Positions 1 to 9,697 are shown, numbered from the stretch's first letter. The stretch is DNA of 64,000 bases from Flavobacterium sp. J372 (GCF_024699965.1 NZ_JAJOMZ010000004.1:990001-1054000); one strand, 5' to 3'. Numbers and translations are program-made. The notes: generated by a model from the letters alone, not told the origin.

Positions 1-2121
1 GGGCGGACAGGTAATGTTACCGCTGAAATTGTGAATGATGATAAAGATGCAGAAGCAGCTGCCAGAAATAACGGTTGTTTTGCGGTATTGGGTAGAATCA
101 CTGTTAATGTGCCCGAAAGGGATATCATTGCAGCAAGAGTTTTAATTGCACCAGCTGAATATACTGCACCACTACCGCATATTGTTACTGGTTTCATTAC
201 AAATGGAAGGCTTATCCTTAATAATGTACCTATTGGCAGTTATGAGATTGAAATTACTGACCAATGCAATATCATACATATAGTTCAGGTAGAAGTTCCG
301 CCATTTGTGCAGCGACCCTTTGCTGCCGAGTTTCGTCCTGATTGTGCATCAGGTAATGCTTCAGTTAAATTCTGGAGTAAAAATGCACCCCTTACAGAAG
401 CTTCAGTCACGGCTGCCCCAGCGGCATTCCAACCAACATTACCTTATAATGCAACATCAGCAATAGATTCAGGAGAGTTATATCTTGACAACCTGCCGCA
501 GGGTAATTATACATTTACCGGTAAAGATGGATGTGGTATTATTGAGGCGGTAAGTATTACAATTTCAGGGGTACACGACGATGCTAACTCTTTTACTTTT
601 CTTCCATATTGTGGATCGTTTGACATTGACATGAATGATAATACGGCTCTTACAGGGGCTAAATACTGGCTTCAAAGACAAAATCCTACTACCGGCGCAT
701 GGGGTCATCCCGCCACAGGAAGTATGTATACCGAAGGAGAACTGCCATCAGATACAGATTCGCAGTCGCTTACAAATAATCAGATTACCCACAATTTCAC
801 GATAGACGGCGATTTTAGGATTGTGAGAAGTTTTGAAAGTTTTGGTAGCGGAGAGGATAAAAAGTTATGCCTGAAAACGCTTGGTGAATTTTCATATAGC
901 ATGGATCTCACCATAACAAATGCATACAGCCTTAGTTGTACCGGAAATCCGGATGATATACTTATCGTCGCTGAAAATGGGCTGGAACCCTACACCTATT
1001 CAATTACTTCTAAAGACGGACAGCCGTTTGCCATTAATAACGGCAATAATCCTGTTTTTAGCGGATTAGCACCCGGATCATATGATTTTATGGTTCATGA
1101 TTCCTGTACAAACAACAGGCCGATATCACTAAACATTACTACACTGCCACCGTTAGTTGATGCGGTAAATGCTGATGATATTGTAATTTGTGCAGAAGGG
1201 CAAACGACTAATCAACCCTTTAATTTACGTATCAGAGACACACAAATTCTTAACGGGCAAAGTCCCGCATTATATACTGTAACTTATCATTTGTCTCAGG
1301 CCGATGCAGATAATAATATTAATTCACAGCCTGATGTCATAAATAACACAATAAACAATCAGCAAATTTTTGCAAGGGTTGTCCACAATTCAATCCCCAT
1401 TTGTCACAAAGTTGTAGCTTTCCGTCTGAAGGTAAGTACACCACCGGTAATTGTAATGCCAACACAGTACTACATCTGCGGAGGCAACGGATCTGTGACA
1501 CTTGAAGCAAATGCAGGTCATGATACATATGTATGGTCAACCGGGGCAACTACAAGGTCAATCACCGTAACAACGCCAGGAATATATACTCTTGATGTTA
1601 CTGATAATGGTTGCAGTACGCAGCAAACTATTACGGTAAGTCCCTCGGAAAAGCCGTCGATAACTGAAATTGAAACTATTGATTGGACAGTTGATGACAA
1701 CAGTATAACTATTGTAGCGGGTGGCGCCGGAAGTTACCTTTATTCGCTTGATGGAGGTCCGTTTCAGCGAAGTAATGTTTTTGAGAACCTGCCGATAGGT
1801 ATGTATAAGGTAGCTGTAAAAGATGAATTTGGCTGCGGAGAGATTTCTGAAGATGTAGTGTTGCTGAACTACCCGAAATTTTTTACTCCAAACGGCGATG
1901 GCCAGAATGAAAAGTGGCGAATCAAATTTGCAACGTTTGAGCCAAATCTCCAAATTTATATTTTTGACAGATATGGAAAGCTTATTACAGGTTTTACCGG
2001 TGAAGGAGAGGGTTGGGATGGTACACTGAACGTTAAGCCATTGCCGTCAACTGACTATTGGTTTGTGGTTGAACGTGAAAGCGGAATAGTTTACAAAGGG
2101 CATTTTTCGCTTATCAGGTAG
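1..2121 (+). CDS. T9SS type B sorting-domain surface protein (3' part of gene)
   Basis: The reading frame is open from the first base, so the true start and signal peptide lie upstream of the window. The visible part is a chain of Ig-like/SprB-like repeats with the pattern YSLDGGPFQ...NLPIGMYKVAVKD (near the end) and YSITSKDG...GLAPGSYDFMVHD (middle). The last ~85 residues, from FFTPNGDGQNEKW to the stop, match the gliding motility-associated C-terminal (CHU_C, type B) domain that directs export by the type IX secretion system and attachment at the cell surface. The role is probably that of an adhesin or cell-surface filament; the ligand is unknown. A strong hairpin terminator about 210 bases downstream suggests it ends its transcript. 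Identification of the sorting domain is firm, the function of the passenger is not. Confidence 0.88.
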   Translation, partial: GRTGNVTAEIVNDDKDAEAAARNNGCFAVLGRITVNVPERDIIAARVLIAPAEYTAPLPHIVTGFITNGRLILNNVPIGSYEIEITDQCNIIHIVQVEVPPFVQRPFAAEFRPDCASGNASVKFWSKNAPLTEASVTAAPAAFQPTLPYNATSAIDSGELYLDNLPQGNYTFTGKDGCGIIEAVSITISGVHDDANSFTFLPYCGSFDIDMNDNTALTGAKYWLQRQNPTTGAWGHPATGSMYTEGELPSDTDSQSLTNNQITHNFTIDGDFRIVRSFESFGSGEDKKLCLKTLGEFSYSMDLTITNAYSLSCTGNPDDILIVAENGLEPYTYSITSKDGQPFAINNGNNPVFSGLAPGSYDFMVHDSCTNNRPISLNITTLPPLVDAVNADDIVICAEGQTTNQPFNLRIRDTQILNGQSPALYTVTYHLSQADADNNINSQPDVINNTINNQQIFARVVHNSIPICHKVVAFRLKVSTPPVIVMPTQYYICGGNGSVTLEANAGHDTYVWSTGATTRSITVTTPGIYTLDVTDNGCSTQQTITVSPSEKPSITEIETIDWTVDDNSITIVAGGAGSYLYSLDGGPFQRSNVFENLPIGMYKVAVKDEFGCGEISEDVVLLNYPKFFTPNGDGQNEKWRIKFATFEPNLQIYIFDRYGKLITGFTGEGEGWDGTLNVKPLPSTDYWFVVERESGIVYKGHFSLIR

Positions 2122-2328
2122 CGTGGAAATTTCTACACTATTTGTGGAAATCTACAATTTCATAGATTTTTAAGATTAAAGTTGTAATGTGTAAATATTT
2201 GATTTTAAAGTATTTACACGAATAAGGAATAACTAAAACATTTTGGCATATTTCTTTCATTATACTTAATACAAGCACACAGTAGTTAAAGTATATAGTA
2301 AGGTGATTTGAAGACACGTTCTTCAACT
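2122..2328. other. AT-rich intergenic region with short direct repeats
   Basis: No convincing gene. Just after the stop codon, GTGGAAATTTCTACA (from 2123) is followed after a short spacer by the near copy GTGGAAATCTACA. A 62-codon minus-strand frame here has no family resemblance and is probably chance. Confidence 0.3.
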
Positions 2329-2360
2329 AAAAGGAGATGGAAACATCTCCTTTTGTTTTT
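2329..2360 (+). terminator. Rho-independent terminator
   Basis: Perfect 11-bp stem AAAAGGAGATG / CATCTCCTTTT with a GAAA tetraloop, followed by TGTTTTT. It sits between the adhesin gene and the sigma-54 regulator. Confidence 0.8.
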
Positions 2361-2388
2361 ATTAACAATTATACTGTTTTAAAAAATG

Positions 2389-2396
2389 TAAATTTG
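2389..2396 (+). promoter_or_regulatory. Bacteroidota -7 box
   Basis: TAAATTTG matches TAnnTTTG and lies 17 bases before the ATG of the sigma-54-type response regulator. I do not see a clear -33 TTG at the usual 17-21 bp spacing. Confidence 0.45.
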
Positions 2397-2413
2397 CAAA
2401 TATCTCTTACCTG

Positions 2414-3745
2414 ATGGCTATACGTATACTGGTTGTTGATGATGACACTGCTTTTTGTATAATGCTGAAGACCTTTTTACAAAAGAAAGGCTTTGAGGTT
2501 GTAAATGCTTTTACGGCTGCTGACGCGCAAAGAGAACTATCACAAAACTATTTTGATATTGTAATTACTGATATTCGCCTTCCCGATAGTGATGGCCTTG
2601 CCATACTACGGTATGTAAAAGAAAATTCTTTTGGTACACAGGTAATTTTAATGACAGGGTATACAGATATCAAAACTGCCGTGAATGCCATGAAACTAGG
2701 AGCCTATGAATATGTAGGCAAACCTATTAACCCGGATGAAATTCTGCATACTATTAACCAGGCTCTAAAAAAGCAGGAGACCGGTGAAAACAATTCAACA
2801 CAAAAAGAAACTAAAGCTAAACCTATACAGCCATTTGTAAAAGGTGTCAGCCCTGATGCAAAGCAGCTTCAGGAACATATAAAGCTGGTGGCGCCAACCA
2901 ATATGTCTGTGCTTATAATAGGTGACAGCGGCACAGGCAAAGAGCATATAGCACACTCCATACATTCTCAAAGCAAACGCAGCAGCCAGCCTTATGTAGC
3001 GGTTGACTGTGGGGCAATACCAAAAGAACTCGCTACGAGTGAATTTTTCGGACATATTAAGGGATCGTTTACAGGGGCAATTGGTGATAAGACAGGACAT
3101 TTTGAGGCGGCCAATGGCGGTACTTTGTTTCTTGATGAAGTAGGTAATCTTTCTTATGAAGTGCAGGTACAGCTATTAAGGGCGCTTCAGGAACGTAAAA
3201 TTAAACCTGTGGGCAGCAGCAATGAGATACAAGTTGATATACGGGTTGTGGCTGCAACCAATGAAGACCTTACTGAAGCCGTAAAGCGGGGAGATTTTAG
3301 GGAAGACCTATATCATAGGCTTAATGAATTTAATATTCGTGTGCCAAGGCTTGCCGACAGAAAGCAGGATATTATGGTATTTGCCAATCATTTTCTTGCT
3401 GTTGCTAATGCTGAACTTGAAAAAGAGGTTGAAGGTTTTAGCGAAGAGGTTACAACGCTTTTCAAAAATTATGAGTGGCCGGGCAACCTGCGTGAAATGA
3501 AGAATATCATTAAGCGTTCAGTACTGCTTGCAAAAGGCGATACCATTGCCATTGATGTCCTGCCGGCCGAAATGTCAGCTCAGCAAAACCAGCCCCTATA
3601 TTCTTATAGTAAAAGTAATGAAGAGCAGGCTATCAAAGATGCGCTTGAAAAAGCTGACTATAACAAATCTAAAGCCGCTAAATTGTTGGATATTGACAGG
3701 AAAACGCTTTATAACAAGCTGAAACTCTATAACATCGACCTTTAA
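2414..3745 (+). CDS. Sigma-54-dependent response regulator, NtrC/AtoC family
   Basis: A 443-residue three-domain activator. The receiver domain (1-120) has the acidic DDD at 9-11, phospho-acceptor D53 and K103. The AAA+ sigma-54 interaction domain (about 142-370) has Walker A G170-K176 (GDSGTGK), a GSFTGA loop at 217-222 (the usual motif is GAFTGA) and Walker B LFLDE at 238-242. A Fis-type helix-turn-helix lies at the C-terminus (KSKAAKLLDIDRKTLYNKL). It would open promoters bound by RpoN when phosphorylated. The gene is convergent with a hybrid histidine kinase and their stop codons overlap by 4 bases; the kinase carries an Hpt domain, so the two are the obvious partners. Target genes are not visible here. 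Confidence 0.93.
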   Translation: MAIRILVVDDDTAFCIMLKTFLQKKGFEVVNAFTAADAQRELSQNYFDIVITDIRLPDSDGLAILRYVKENSFGTQVILMTGYTDIKTAVNAMKLGAYEYVGKPINPDEILHTINQALKKQETGENNSTQKETKAKPIQPFVKGVSPDAKQLQEHIKLVAPTNMSVLIIGDSGTGKEHIAHSIHSQSKRSSQPYVAVDCGAIPKELATSEFFGHIKGSFTGAIGDKTGHFEAANGGTLFLDEVGNLSYEVQVQLLRALQERKIKPVGSSNEIQVDIRVVAATNEDLTEAVKRGDFREDLYHRLNEFNIRVPRLADRKQDIMVFANHFLAVANAELEKEVEGFSEEVTTLFKNYEWPGNLREMKNIIKRSVLLAKGDTIAIDVLPAEMSAQQNQPLYSYSKSNEEQAIKDALEKADYNKSKAAKLLDIDRKTLYNKLKLYNIDL

Positions 3746-6132
3746 GCAGATTCTTTTTCCAGTTTTTCTATCAGGCTGAACATCTTGTCGCAAATATTTC
3801 TAACATAATCGACTAATTCTTCCCAATCCATGCTATGGGCTCCATCTTCAAGAGGCACCAGCATAGCTGCAATTTCATTAGCTTCAAGCTGCTTAAGCAT
3901 GGGTATCATTTTATGGGCAATGGCACCAAGAAAATCCGCATCCTTTTTTTCTACAGCAGCAGATAGTGATGCACAGTTTTCTTTAGATGACGTAGTAAAG
4001 ATTGTGAGGATATTGCGCAATGCATCTTTATCGTTATAAGTAAATTTTGATAGGCTTTCAAGATTATAACTGCTTTCATATTCGCTTTCAAATGTTGTGC
4101 TGCCAGCATTTCCATTTTTAGCTATAAGCTGTATAAGTTGCTCTATTTGTACCGGTTTAGGGTGATTTGCAGTAAAGCCTTTCGCCGTGAAATCTTCATC
4201 AGATAATTCGCGCCTTCCTGAAAGCGCAATTACAGGCAATGTATTTATTTTATCGTCATAATGTGCACGTATTTTTGACACGAGCTCAAATCCGTCCATT
4301 ACAGGCATTTGTACATCAGTAAGAACAATATCATAATCGTCTTCTTCTAAAATCTTAAGTACAAGAGTTGAATTAGTTTCCGTTGCAACAGAAACAGGGT
4401 AATTGGCTAATAATTCTTTAATCAGGACAAGCTGTACAGGGTCATCGTCTACCGCTAAAATACGCTTATAAGGTACGGTTGTTTTCTCTGCCGGCTTTAT
4501 TTGTGTATGGGCTTCAGCTTCCAGTGCTGTAGCAATTGCAGGAATCACTATTGTAAAAATAGATCCCTGTCCTTCTTCACTTTCAAGTGATATGCTTCCG
4601 CCTAATAATTCAATTATTCGTTTAGATATAGTAAGGCCTAATCCTGTGCCGCCAAATTTTTTCTCTATGCCGTCATGAGCCTGGGTAAATTCCAAGAAAA
4701 CATCATCTTGCCGGCCTTTTGCAATACCGATGCCAGTATCAAGCACTGAAATATGGATTAATCCCTCCTGAATCCAGGCAGAAACTTCAACCGACCCTTC
4801 ACTCGTAAATTTTAATGCATTGCTTACCAGGTTAGTGAGTATTTGGCGAAGACGGTATGGGTCAGATATAAAATTCCTGTCAAGTGAATCATCAACATCC
4901 CAACTTAGCTCAATATCTTTGTTTATGGCTAAGTGATTGAGCGCGTTGCAGGTTGATTCAATTAATTTCTTGCAATTGAATGGTTTTTGATCTATGGTTA
5001 TCCGGTTATTCTCAAGTTTTGAGAAATCCATAAGGTCATTTACCAGGTTTTGTATGTAGCCTGCAGATTCCCTGATGTTGGTAAGATAATGTTGCTGCTT
5101 GCTGCTTACGCCAGATTCAACTAATAAATTCTGGAATCCGATAATACTGCCAAGTGGAGTTTGCAAATCGTGCGTTACTGTTGCCATAAGCATAGATTTG
5201 CTTCGCAAAAGCTGTTCATTTTCAGTATTAAGCACTTCAAGTTGCTTTCTGTATTTTTGATTGATGCCCAGATCTCGGATAATAAGTCCTGCAAAAATGA
5301 TAAGCAGCAGCAAGGTGGCAGCTCCAATCCAAGCCATAGTCTTTACTGTGTTTGATACGGTTTGCTGTGCAGTAGCTATTTTGGCATATGAGTTTTTAAT
5401 GAAGTCATTTTCAAGGGAAGACAAAATGGCTCTAAGCTGGTCTGAAATTATACGGTTCTCTTCAAGCAGTTTCTGTTCTTTGGCATAAAGCTGATATTTT
5501 AAGTTTTCATCTCTGGCCTGAAGCTTTACAAGCACCTTTTCAAAAGCCATTGCCAAAGAATCATTAGAAACAGGAAGCTTACTAAGAGAGTCGCGCTGTT
5601 GTGGTGTGAGGAGTGAATTTACAAGGGCATCCCATTGAAACTTCTTTGTTTGCCTTACGGGCTTAACTTTGCTTCGGATAGAATCTTTGGTGTTGAATAT
5701 CCCGCTGATGGCGCTGCTGTAAAGATTTTTTGCGCTAAGTTCTTTCCTGAATTTATAAATTTCGGTAACGCTGTTTTTTTTACGGTTTATAAGAAAACGT
5801 ATACTGTCAAACTTTGGCCGCTGTGCTTCCTCAGCTGTTTGTTCAACATAGCTTACATCAATATTTATCGAATCAAGAAGCCGTGTATAGGCAATATAAT
5901 CATCTTTGTTAATAGTGAGCATCGCCTTTCTGGCTAACGCTTCAGATGCATATAAATCGGCAATGGCTTTACTTACGCGGAGAATTTTTTTATTGTCGGT
6001 AATTTCCTTTGATGGCGCAGCAATCTTTAAAATTTCGGTATATACAAACCAGACAGATGTAACAGCAATGGCAAATAAAAGTAAATAGCCTATAACTACT
6101 TTATATGTTATTGCCTTAGGTTTTTGCTGCAT
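3742..6132 (-). CDS. Hybrid sensor histidine kinase with receiver and Hpt domains
   Basis: A 796-residue inner-membrane sensor. Transmembrane segments at about 11-31 and 266-286 flank an alpha-helical periplasmic sensor of roughly 230 residues with no family I recognise. Next come the HisKA domain with phospho-accepting H321 (THDLQTPL) and the HATPase domain with the N box near 434-440, DTGIGI at 465-470 and GGTGLGL at 494-500. A receiver domain with DDD 562-564 and D606 follows, and a C-terminal Hpt domain with H740 (AIAHKMIP) ends the protein. This layout supports a His-Asp-His phosphorelay ending on a separate regulator, most simply the convergent NtrC-type protein at 2414-3745. The signal sensed is unknown. 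Confidence 0.93.
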   Translation of the reverse strand: MQQKPKAITYKVVIGYLLLFAIAVTSVWFVYTEILKIAAPSKEITDNKKILRVSKAIADLYASEALARKAMLTINKDDYIAYTRLLDSINIDVSYVEQTAEEAQRPKFDSIRFLINRKKNSVTEIYKFRKELSAKNLYSSAISGIFNTKDSIRSKVKPVRQTKKFQWDALVNSLLTPQQRDSLSKLPVSNDSLAMAFEKVLVKLQARDENLKYQLYAKEQKLLEENRIISDQLRAILSSLENDFIKNSYAKIATAQQTVSNTVKTMAWIGAATLLLLIIFAGLIIRDLGINQKYRKQLEVLNTENEQLLRSKSMLMATVTHDLQTPLGSIIGFQNLLVESGVSSKQQHYLTNIRESAGYIQNLVNDLMDFSKLENNRITIDQKPFNCKKLIESTCNALNHLAINKDIELSWDVDDSLDRNFISDPYRLRQILTNLVSNALKFTSEGSVEVSAWIQEGLIHISVLDTGIGIAKGRQDDVFLEFTQAHDGIEKKFGGTGLGLTISKRIIELLGGSISLESEEGQGSIFTIVIPAIATALEAEAHTQIKPAEKTTVPYKRILAVDDDPVQLVLIKELLANYPVSVATETNSTLVLKILEEDDYDIVLTDVQMPVMDGFELVSKIRAHYDDKINTLPVIALSGRRELSDEDFTAKGFTANHPKPVQIEQLIQLIAKNGNAGSTTFESEYESSYNLESLSKFTYNDKDALRNILTIFTTSSKENCASLSAAVEKKDADFLGAIAHKMIPMLKQLEANEIAAMLVPLEDGAHSMDWEELVDYVRNICDKMFSLIEKLEKESA

Positions 6133-6193
6133 AGTATAAAGATAAGAAATCTAAACTTGCCAACGCAAAACAGGCAATTAAAGTATTGCGAAG

Positions 6194-6535
6194 TTATTCA
6201 CTTTTCATCATAACGCGAAGGAAAGCTACCTCTTCTTTCAGATGCTGTATTTCTGCGCGCAGGCTGTCAACCAAAATATCATATACTTCTTTGTTAGACT
6301 GGCTGAAGCTATCGGGTTTCGCATTAATATCTGCTAGTCCCTCATTAAAAAGATAAGTAATATTAACCTCCAGGAGACGTGCAATTTTTAAAAGCTTCAC
6401 AACATTTAGCCTGCGGTCATCTTTTTCCAGCCGGCCATAGTTACTTTGGGTAACGTCAAGCTGTACAGCCATGGCTTCCTGAGTAATTCCTTTTTCTTCC
6501 CTTAATTTTTTTATGCGCTGACCAATAATATTCAT
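6194..6535 (-). CDS. XRE-family transcriptional regulator
   Basis: A 113-residue protein with an N-terminal Cro/C1-type helix-turn-helix (residues 4-60; key stretch EKGITQEAMAVQLDVTQSNY), a variable middle and a C-terminal helix rich in Glu and Leu that may be a coiled coil for dimerisation (ILVDSLRAEIQHLKEEVAFL). It stands alone between the hybrid kinase and an acyl-CoA dehydrogenase. No toxin-like partner is next to it, so it is more likely a stand-alone regulator than an antitoxin. The target is unknown. Confidence 0.85.
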   Translation of the reverse strand: MNIIGQRIKKLREEKGITQEAMAVQLDVTQSNYGRLEKDDRRLNVVKLLKIARLLEVNITYLFNEGLADINAKPDSFSQSNKEVYDILVDSLRAEIQHLKEEVAFLRVMMKSE

Positions 6536-6676
6536 GGCGTAATTATTTTTTTGTAAAAGTATACAGAGTAATTATCGATTAAATAAAAACAACTATATAT
6601 TCGATATATTACATATAACGCTCGATGAAATGCATAAAATGATTAATTAGTTATTTCTTAACCATAATAAGGCAAT

Positions 6677-6701
6677 AAAAAAGCCGGCAACTTGGCCGGC
6701 T
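6677..6701 (-). terminator. Terminator of the acyl-CoA dehydrogenase gene
   Basis: Read on the minus strand: AGCCGGC, loop CAAGTT, GCCGGCT, then a run of T. It lies a few bases past the acyl-CoA dehydrogenase stop codon. Confidence 0.8.
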
Positions 6702-6706
6702 CAACT

Positions 6707-7849
6707 TTACTGGGCAATAATGCCTCTGGAAATTACTATTTTTTGTATTTCAGACGTACCTTCATATATCTGAGTAATTTTCGCATCACGCATCAGTCTT
6801 TCAACATGATATTCTTTTACATATCCATTGCCGCCGTGTATCTGTACAGCTTCAATAGTAGTGTCCATTGCAACCTGAGAAGCGAATAGTTTAGCCATAG
6901 CGCCACTCATGTCATAATTTTGGTGATTATCTTTATCCCATGCTGCCTTCATGCAAAGGTGGCGTGCAGCTTCAATATTTACAGCCATATCGGCAAGTTT
7001 AAAAGCAATAGCCTGGTGGTTGCATATCTCGGTGCCAAAAGCCTTACGTTCTTTAGAATACTTAAGGGCAAGCTCATAAGCGCCTGAAGCAATACCAAGA
7101 GCCTGTGAAGCAATACCAATGCGTCCGCCTGAAAGCGTTTTCATGGCAAATTTAAACCCGAAACCATCTTCGCCAATCCTGTTTTCTTTAGGTACTTTTA
7201 CATCAGTAAACATTAGCGAATGTGTATCACTGCCGCGTATGCCAAGTTTTTGCTCTTTAGGCCCTATTTCAAAGCCAGGCATACCTTTTTCAACAATAAG
7301 TGCATTTATACCTTTGTGCCTTTTCTCAACATCTGTCTGTGCTATTACCAGGTAAACATCTGCAGTGCTGCCGTTGGTTATCCAGTTTTTAGTACCGTTA
7401 AGCAGGTAATGGTCGCCCTTATCTATTGCTGTAGTTTTTTGTGAAGTAGCATCACTTCCGGCTTCCGGCTCACTTAAGCAGAATGCACCGATTATTTCTC
7501 CGGTGGCAAGGCGTGTAAGGTATTTTTGTTTTTGCTCTTCAGTTCCGAAAGTTTGCAATCCCCAGCATACCAAAGAGTTGTTAACTGACATCACTACTGA
7601 AGCTGACGCATCAATTTTAGAAATTTCTTCCATGGCCAGCACATAAGATATTGTGTCAAGCCCGCTTCCGCCATATTTAGGGTCAACCATCATTCCCATA
7701 AACCCAAGCTCACCCATTTTTTTGATCTGCTCTTTCGGGAATTCCTGTTTTTCATCGCGTTCTAAGACACCCGGCAGCAATTCTGTCTGCGCAAAATCAC
7801 GCGCCGCCTTTTGTATCATCAGGTGTTCTTCAGTAAGTGTAAAGTCCAT
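6707..7849 (-). CDS. Acyl-CoA dehydrogenase (short/medium-chain type)
   Basis: A 380-residue flavoprotein of the usual family length. It shows the FAD-binding signature CLSEPEAGSDATS, a middle beta-domain, and the C-terminal segment QIYEGTSEIQ whose Glu is the expected catalytic base in short- and medium-chain enzymes. It would oxidise acyl-CoA to trans-2-enoyl-CoA and pass electrons to ETF in fatty-acid or branched-chain acid breakdown. It is monocistronic, with its own promoter upstream and a hairpin terminator right after it. Substrate chain length cannot be read from the sequence. Confidence 0.93.
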   Translation of the reverse strand: MDFTLTEEHLMIQKAARDFAQTELLPGVLERDEKQEFPKEQIKKMGELGFMGMMVDPKYGGSGLDTISYVLAMEEISKIDASASVVMSVNNSLVCWGLQTFGTEEQKQKYLTRLATGEIIGAFCLSEPEAGSDATSQKTTAIDKGDHYLLNGTKNWITNGSTADVYLVIAQTDVEKRHKGINALIVEKGMPGFEIGPKEQKLGIRGSDTHSLMFTDVKVPKENRIGEDGFGFKFAMKTLSGGRIGIASQALGIASGAYELALKYSKERKAFGTEICNHQAIAFKLADMAVNIEAARHLCMKAAWDKDNHQNYDMSGAMAKLFASQVAMDTTIEAVQIHGGNGYVKEYHVERLMRDAKITQIYEGTSEIQKIVISRGIIAQ

Positions 7850-7883
7850 TTTATCAGGATTAGTTTTTTTGATTTATTGCGTT

Positions 7884-7915
7884 CAAATGTAATTATTAAT
7901 TGTGAACTTTTCAAA
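7884..7915 (-). promoter_or_regulatory. Promoter of the acyl-CoA dehydrogenase gene
   Basis: On the minus strand a -33 TTTG (7912-7915) and a -7 TACATTTG (7884-7891) are separated by 20 bp, a good match to the Bacteroidota sigma-A promoter. The start codon is at 7849. Confidence 0.6.
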
Positions 7916-7936
7916 ACCATTGCTTATTTTTAGCCC

Positions 7937-9007
7937 ATGACAATGCAAAAGTATAATGTAGTAGGGGTGATGTCAGGCACGTCTCTTGACGGGGTTGACC
8001 TTGCACATGTAATTTTAAGCCATAATAATCGCAGATGGGATTTTGAGATAAAAGAAACCGAAACTATACCATATACCAGTTATTGGGTTGACAGGCTGAA
8101 AAAGGCAGTAGATTTTAATGATGCTCAATTAGAGGTACTTAATAATGAGTATACACAGTTATTAGGTGATATTATAAAGCAATTTTTAGCGAAGCATTCG
8201 CTTAAAGGTATAGATGCCGTATGTTCCCACGGTCACACGATTCTACACCAGCCGAATGAAGGCTTTACATTACAGATTGGTAACCAGCCCGAAATTGCAA
8301 GAATTACAGGTGTAAAAACTGTTTGCGATTTCCGTGTGCAGGATGTACAATTGGGAGGGCAGGGGGCACCTTTAGTACCAATTGGGGACAGGATTTTGTT
8401 CAATGCATATAATGCCTGCCTTAACCTTGGCGGATTTTCAAATATATCTTCTGAAAAGAACGGGGAAAGAGTGGCATATGATATTTGTCCTGTTAATACA
8501 GTGCTAAATCATTATGCAAATAAACTGGGCTATCAATATGATGAAGGTGGAAAAATTGCCGCATCTGCAGAAGTACATATTAAACTGCTTGAAAAACTGA
8601 ACGGGCTTGAATTTTACATTATGCCATTCCCGAAATCACTTGGTTTTGAATTTGTAAAAGAAAAGGTTCTTCCATTAATTGACAGATATAACAGCAATCC
8701 GGCTGATGTACTGGCAACTTTTACAGAACATATAGCCATACAGATAAGCGATGTCATCAAATACAGCGATATAAAAAGTATTCTAATTACAGGTGGCGGC
8801 GCGTATAATGAGCACCTAATTAATAGGATGCGTAACATATTACCGGAAGTTTCTATAGAAATTCCGGATGATAAAACCATTCAGTTTAAAGAAGCGCTGA
8901 TATTTGGCCTGCTCGGTGTGCTTAAAATTCGTGGGGAAGTAAATGTGCTGGCTAGCGTTACCGGGGCAAAACATAACCATAGCTCAGGTGTTATATACCT
9001 GCCTTAG
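7937..9007 (+). CDS. anmK: Anhydro-N-acetylmuramic acid kinase
   Basis: A 356-residue sugar kinase of the AnmK family, which hydrolyses and phosphorylates 1,6-anhydro-MurNAc to MurNAc-6-phosphate in peptidoglycan recycling. Visible signatures are the N-terminal GVMSGTSLDGVDLA phosphate-binding segment, the AYDICPVNT region at the place of the catalytic Asp (FDTGPGN in E. coli), and ILITGGGAYNEHLINRM near the C-terminus. The end overlaps the convergent response-regulator gene by 4 bases. The alternative start two codons later (MQKYN) is equally possible. No other recycling gene is adjacent. Confidence 0.93.
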   Translation: MTMQKYNVVGVMSGTSLDGVDLAHVILSHNNRRWDFEIKETETIPYTSYWVDRLKKAVDFNDAQLEVLNNEYTQLLGDIIKQFLAKHSLKGIDAVCSHGHTILHQPNEGFTLQIGNQPEIARITGVKTVCDFRVQDVQLGGQGAPLVPIGDRILFNAYNACLNLGGFSNISSEKNGERVAYDICPVNTVLNHYANKLGYQYDEGGKIAASAEVHIKLLEKLNGLEFYIMPFPKSLGFEFVKEKVLPLIDRYNSNPADVLATFTEHIAIQISDVIKYSDIKSILITGGGAYNEHLINRMRNILPEVSIEIPDDKTIQFKEALIFGLLGVLKIRGEVNVLASVTGAKHNHSSGVIYLP

Positions 9008-9675
9008 AGAATCCCGATTTTTTTTATTGCCTCTACAAGTTCACTGTCATCACCGGCCTTCCCCTGCAGCAGCATATTTTTCATCTGCTCTTTGCGCTTT
9101 TCTATTGCGCTTAATGACAACGGAACATAATTGGGGATATTTATAGTTTGGATTCCTTCGCTCAGGCGCATCAGTATCTGCTTGTCATAATTATCAAGCT
9201 TATAGTTGTCAAACACTTTTTCCTTAAGTGATTTTACAATCTTGCTGCTTAAATAAGTGTCACCGCTAAATATTATTTTAAAAGCATTCAGGAATTCATC
9301 AATATCAATATCACTTTTGCACATGATTCCCTGAGGGTTAATTTCTTTAATCAGCCTGTCAACTAAAGATGACTCACTATGCATAGTAAGTATAATTACA
9401 ATACAGTCAGGCATAATTTTACGGATAAGTAAGCCAAGATCAAACCCTGAAAATATATTTTTCTCGGCATAAGCAGGCAGGCTCAGGTCAAGGTAGGCAA
9501 TATTAAACGGAGCTCTGTTATCATCCATTATAAGTTTATAAGCCTGCTCACAATCAAGGGCTTTGGTAAACTTTAATTCATAACCTTCAAATTCTTCATC
9601 AGAAAGTACATTTATATAACCATTAACCGTCATCGGGTGGTCATCGACGATTAAAATATTTAATTCTTCTCGCAT
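9004..9675 (-). CDS. Response regulator with LuxR/NarL-like C-terminal domain
   Basis: A 223-residue protein. The receiver domain has the acidic DDH near residues 11-13 and the phospho-acceptor Asp in AYLDLSLP; a short insertion after it (AYAEKNIFSG) lengthens the loop. The C-terminal ~60 residues (LDNYDKQILMRLSEGI...LSLSAIEKRKEQMKNML) align in layout with a NarL-type helix-turn-helix but are divergent. The nearby NarX-type (HisKA_3) kinase at 10956-12998 is the natural partner, because kinases of that class signal to NarL-type regulators. It is divergent from the LytTR gene at 9781. Confidence 0.82.
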   Translation of the reverse strand: MREELNILIVDDHPMTVNGYINVLSDEEFEGYELKFTKALDCEQAYKLIMDDNRAPFNIAYLDLSLPAYAEKNIFSGFDLGLLIRKIMPDCIVIILTMHSESSLVDRLIKEINPQGIMCKSDIDIDEFLNAFKIIFSGDTYLSSKIVKSLKEKVFDNYKLDNYDKQILMRLSEGIQTINIPNYVPLSLSAIEKRKEQMKNMLLQGKAGDDSELVEAIKKIGIL

Positions 9676-9697
9676 TTTTCTTATTTCTAGGGGTTAA

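Noticed and set aside
2138..2326. 62-codon minus-strand frame between the adhesin and the sigma-54 regulator
   Set aside because: AT-rich intergenic sequence with no signal peptide, family or ribosome-binding evidence.
6194..6535. XRE protein as an antitoxin of a toxin-antitoxin pair
   Set aside because: No small toxin-like gene is adjacent on either side, and the protein has a C-terminal coiled helix more typical of a stand-alone regulator.
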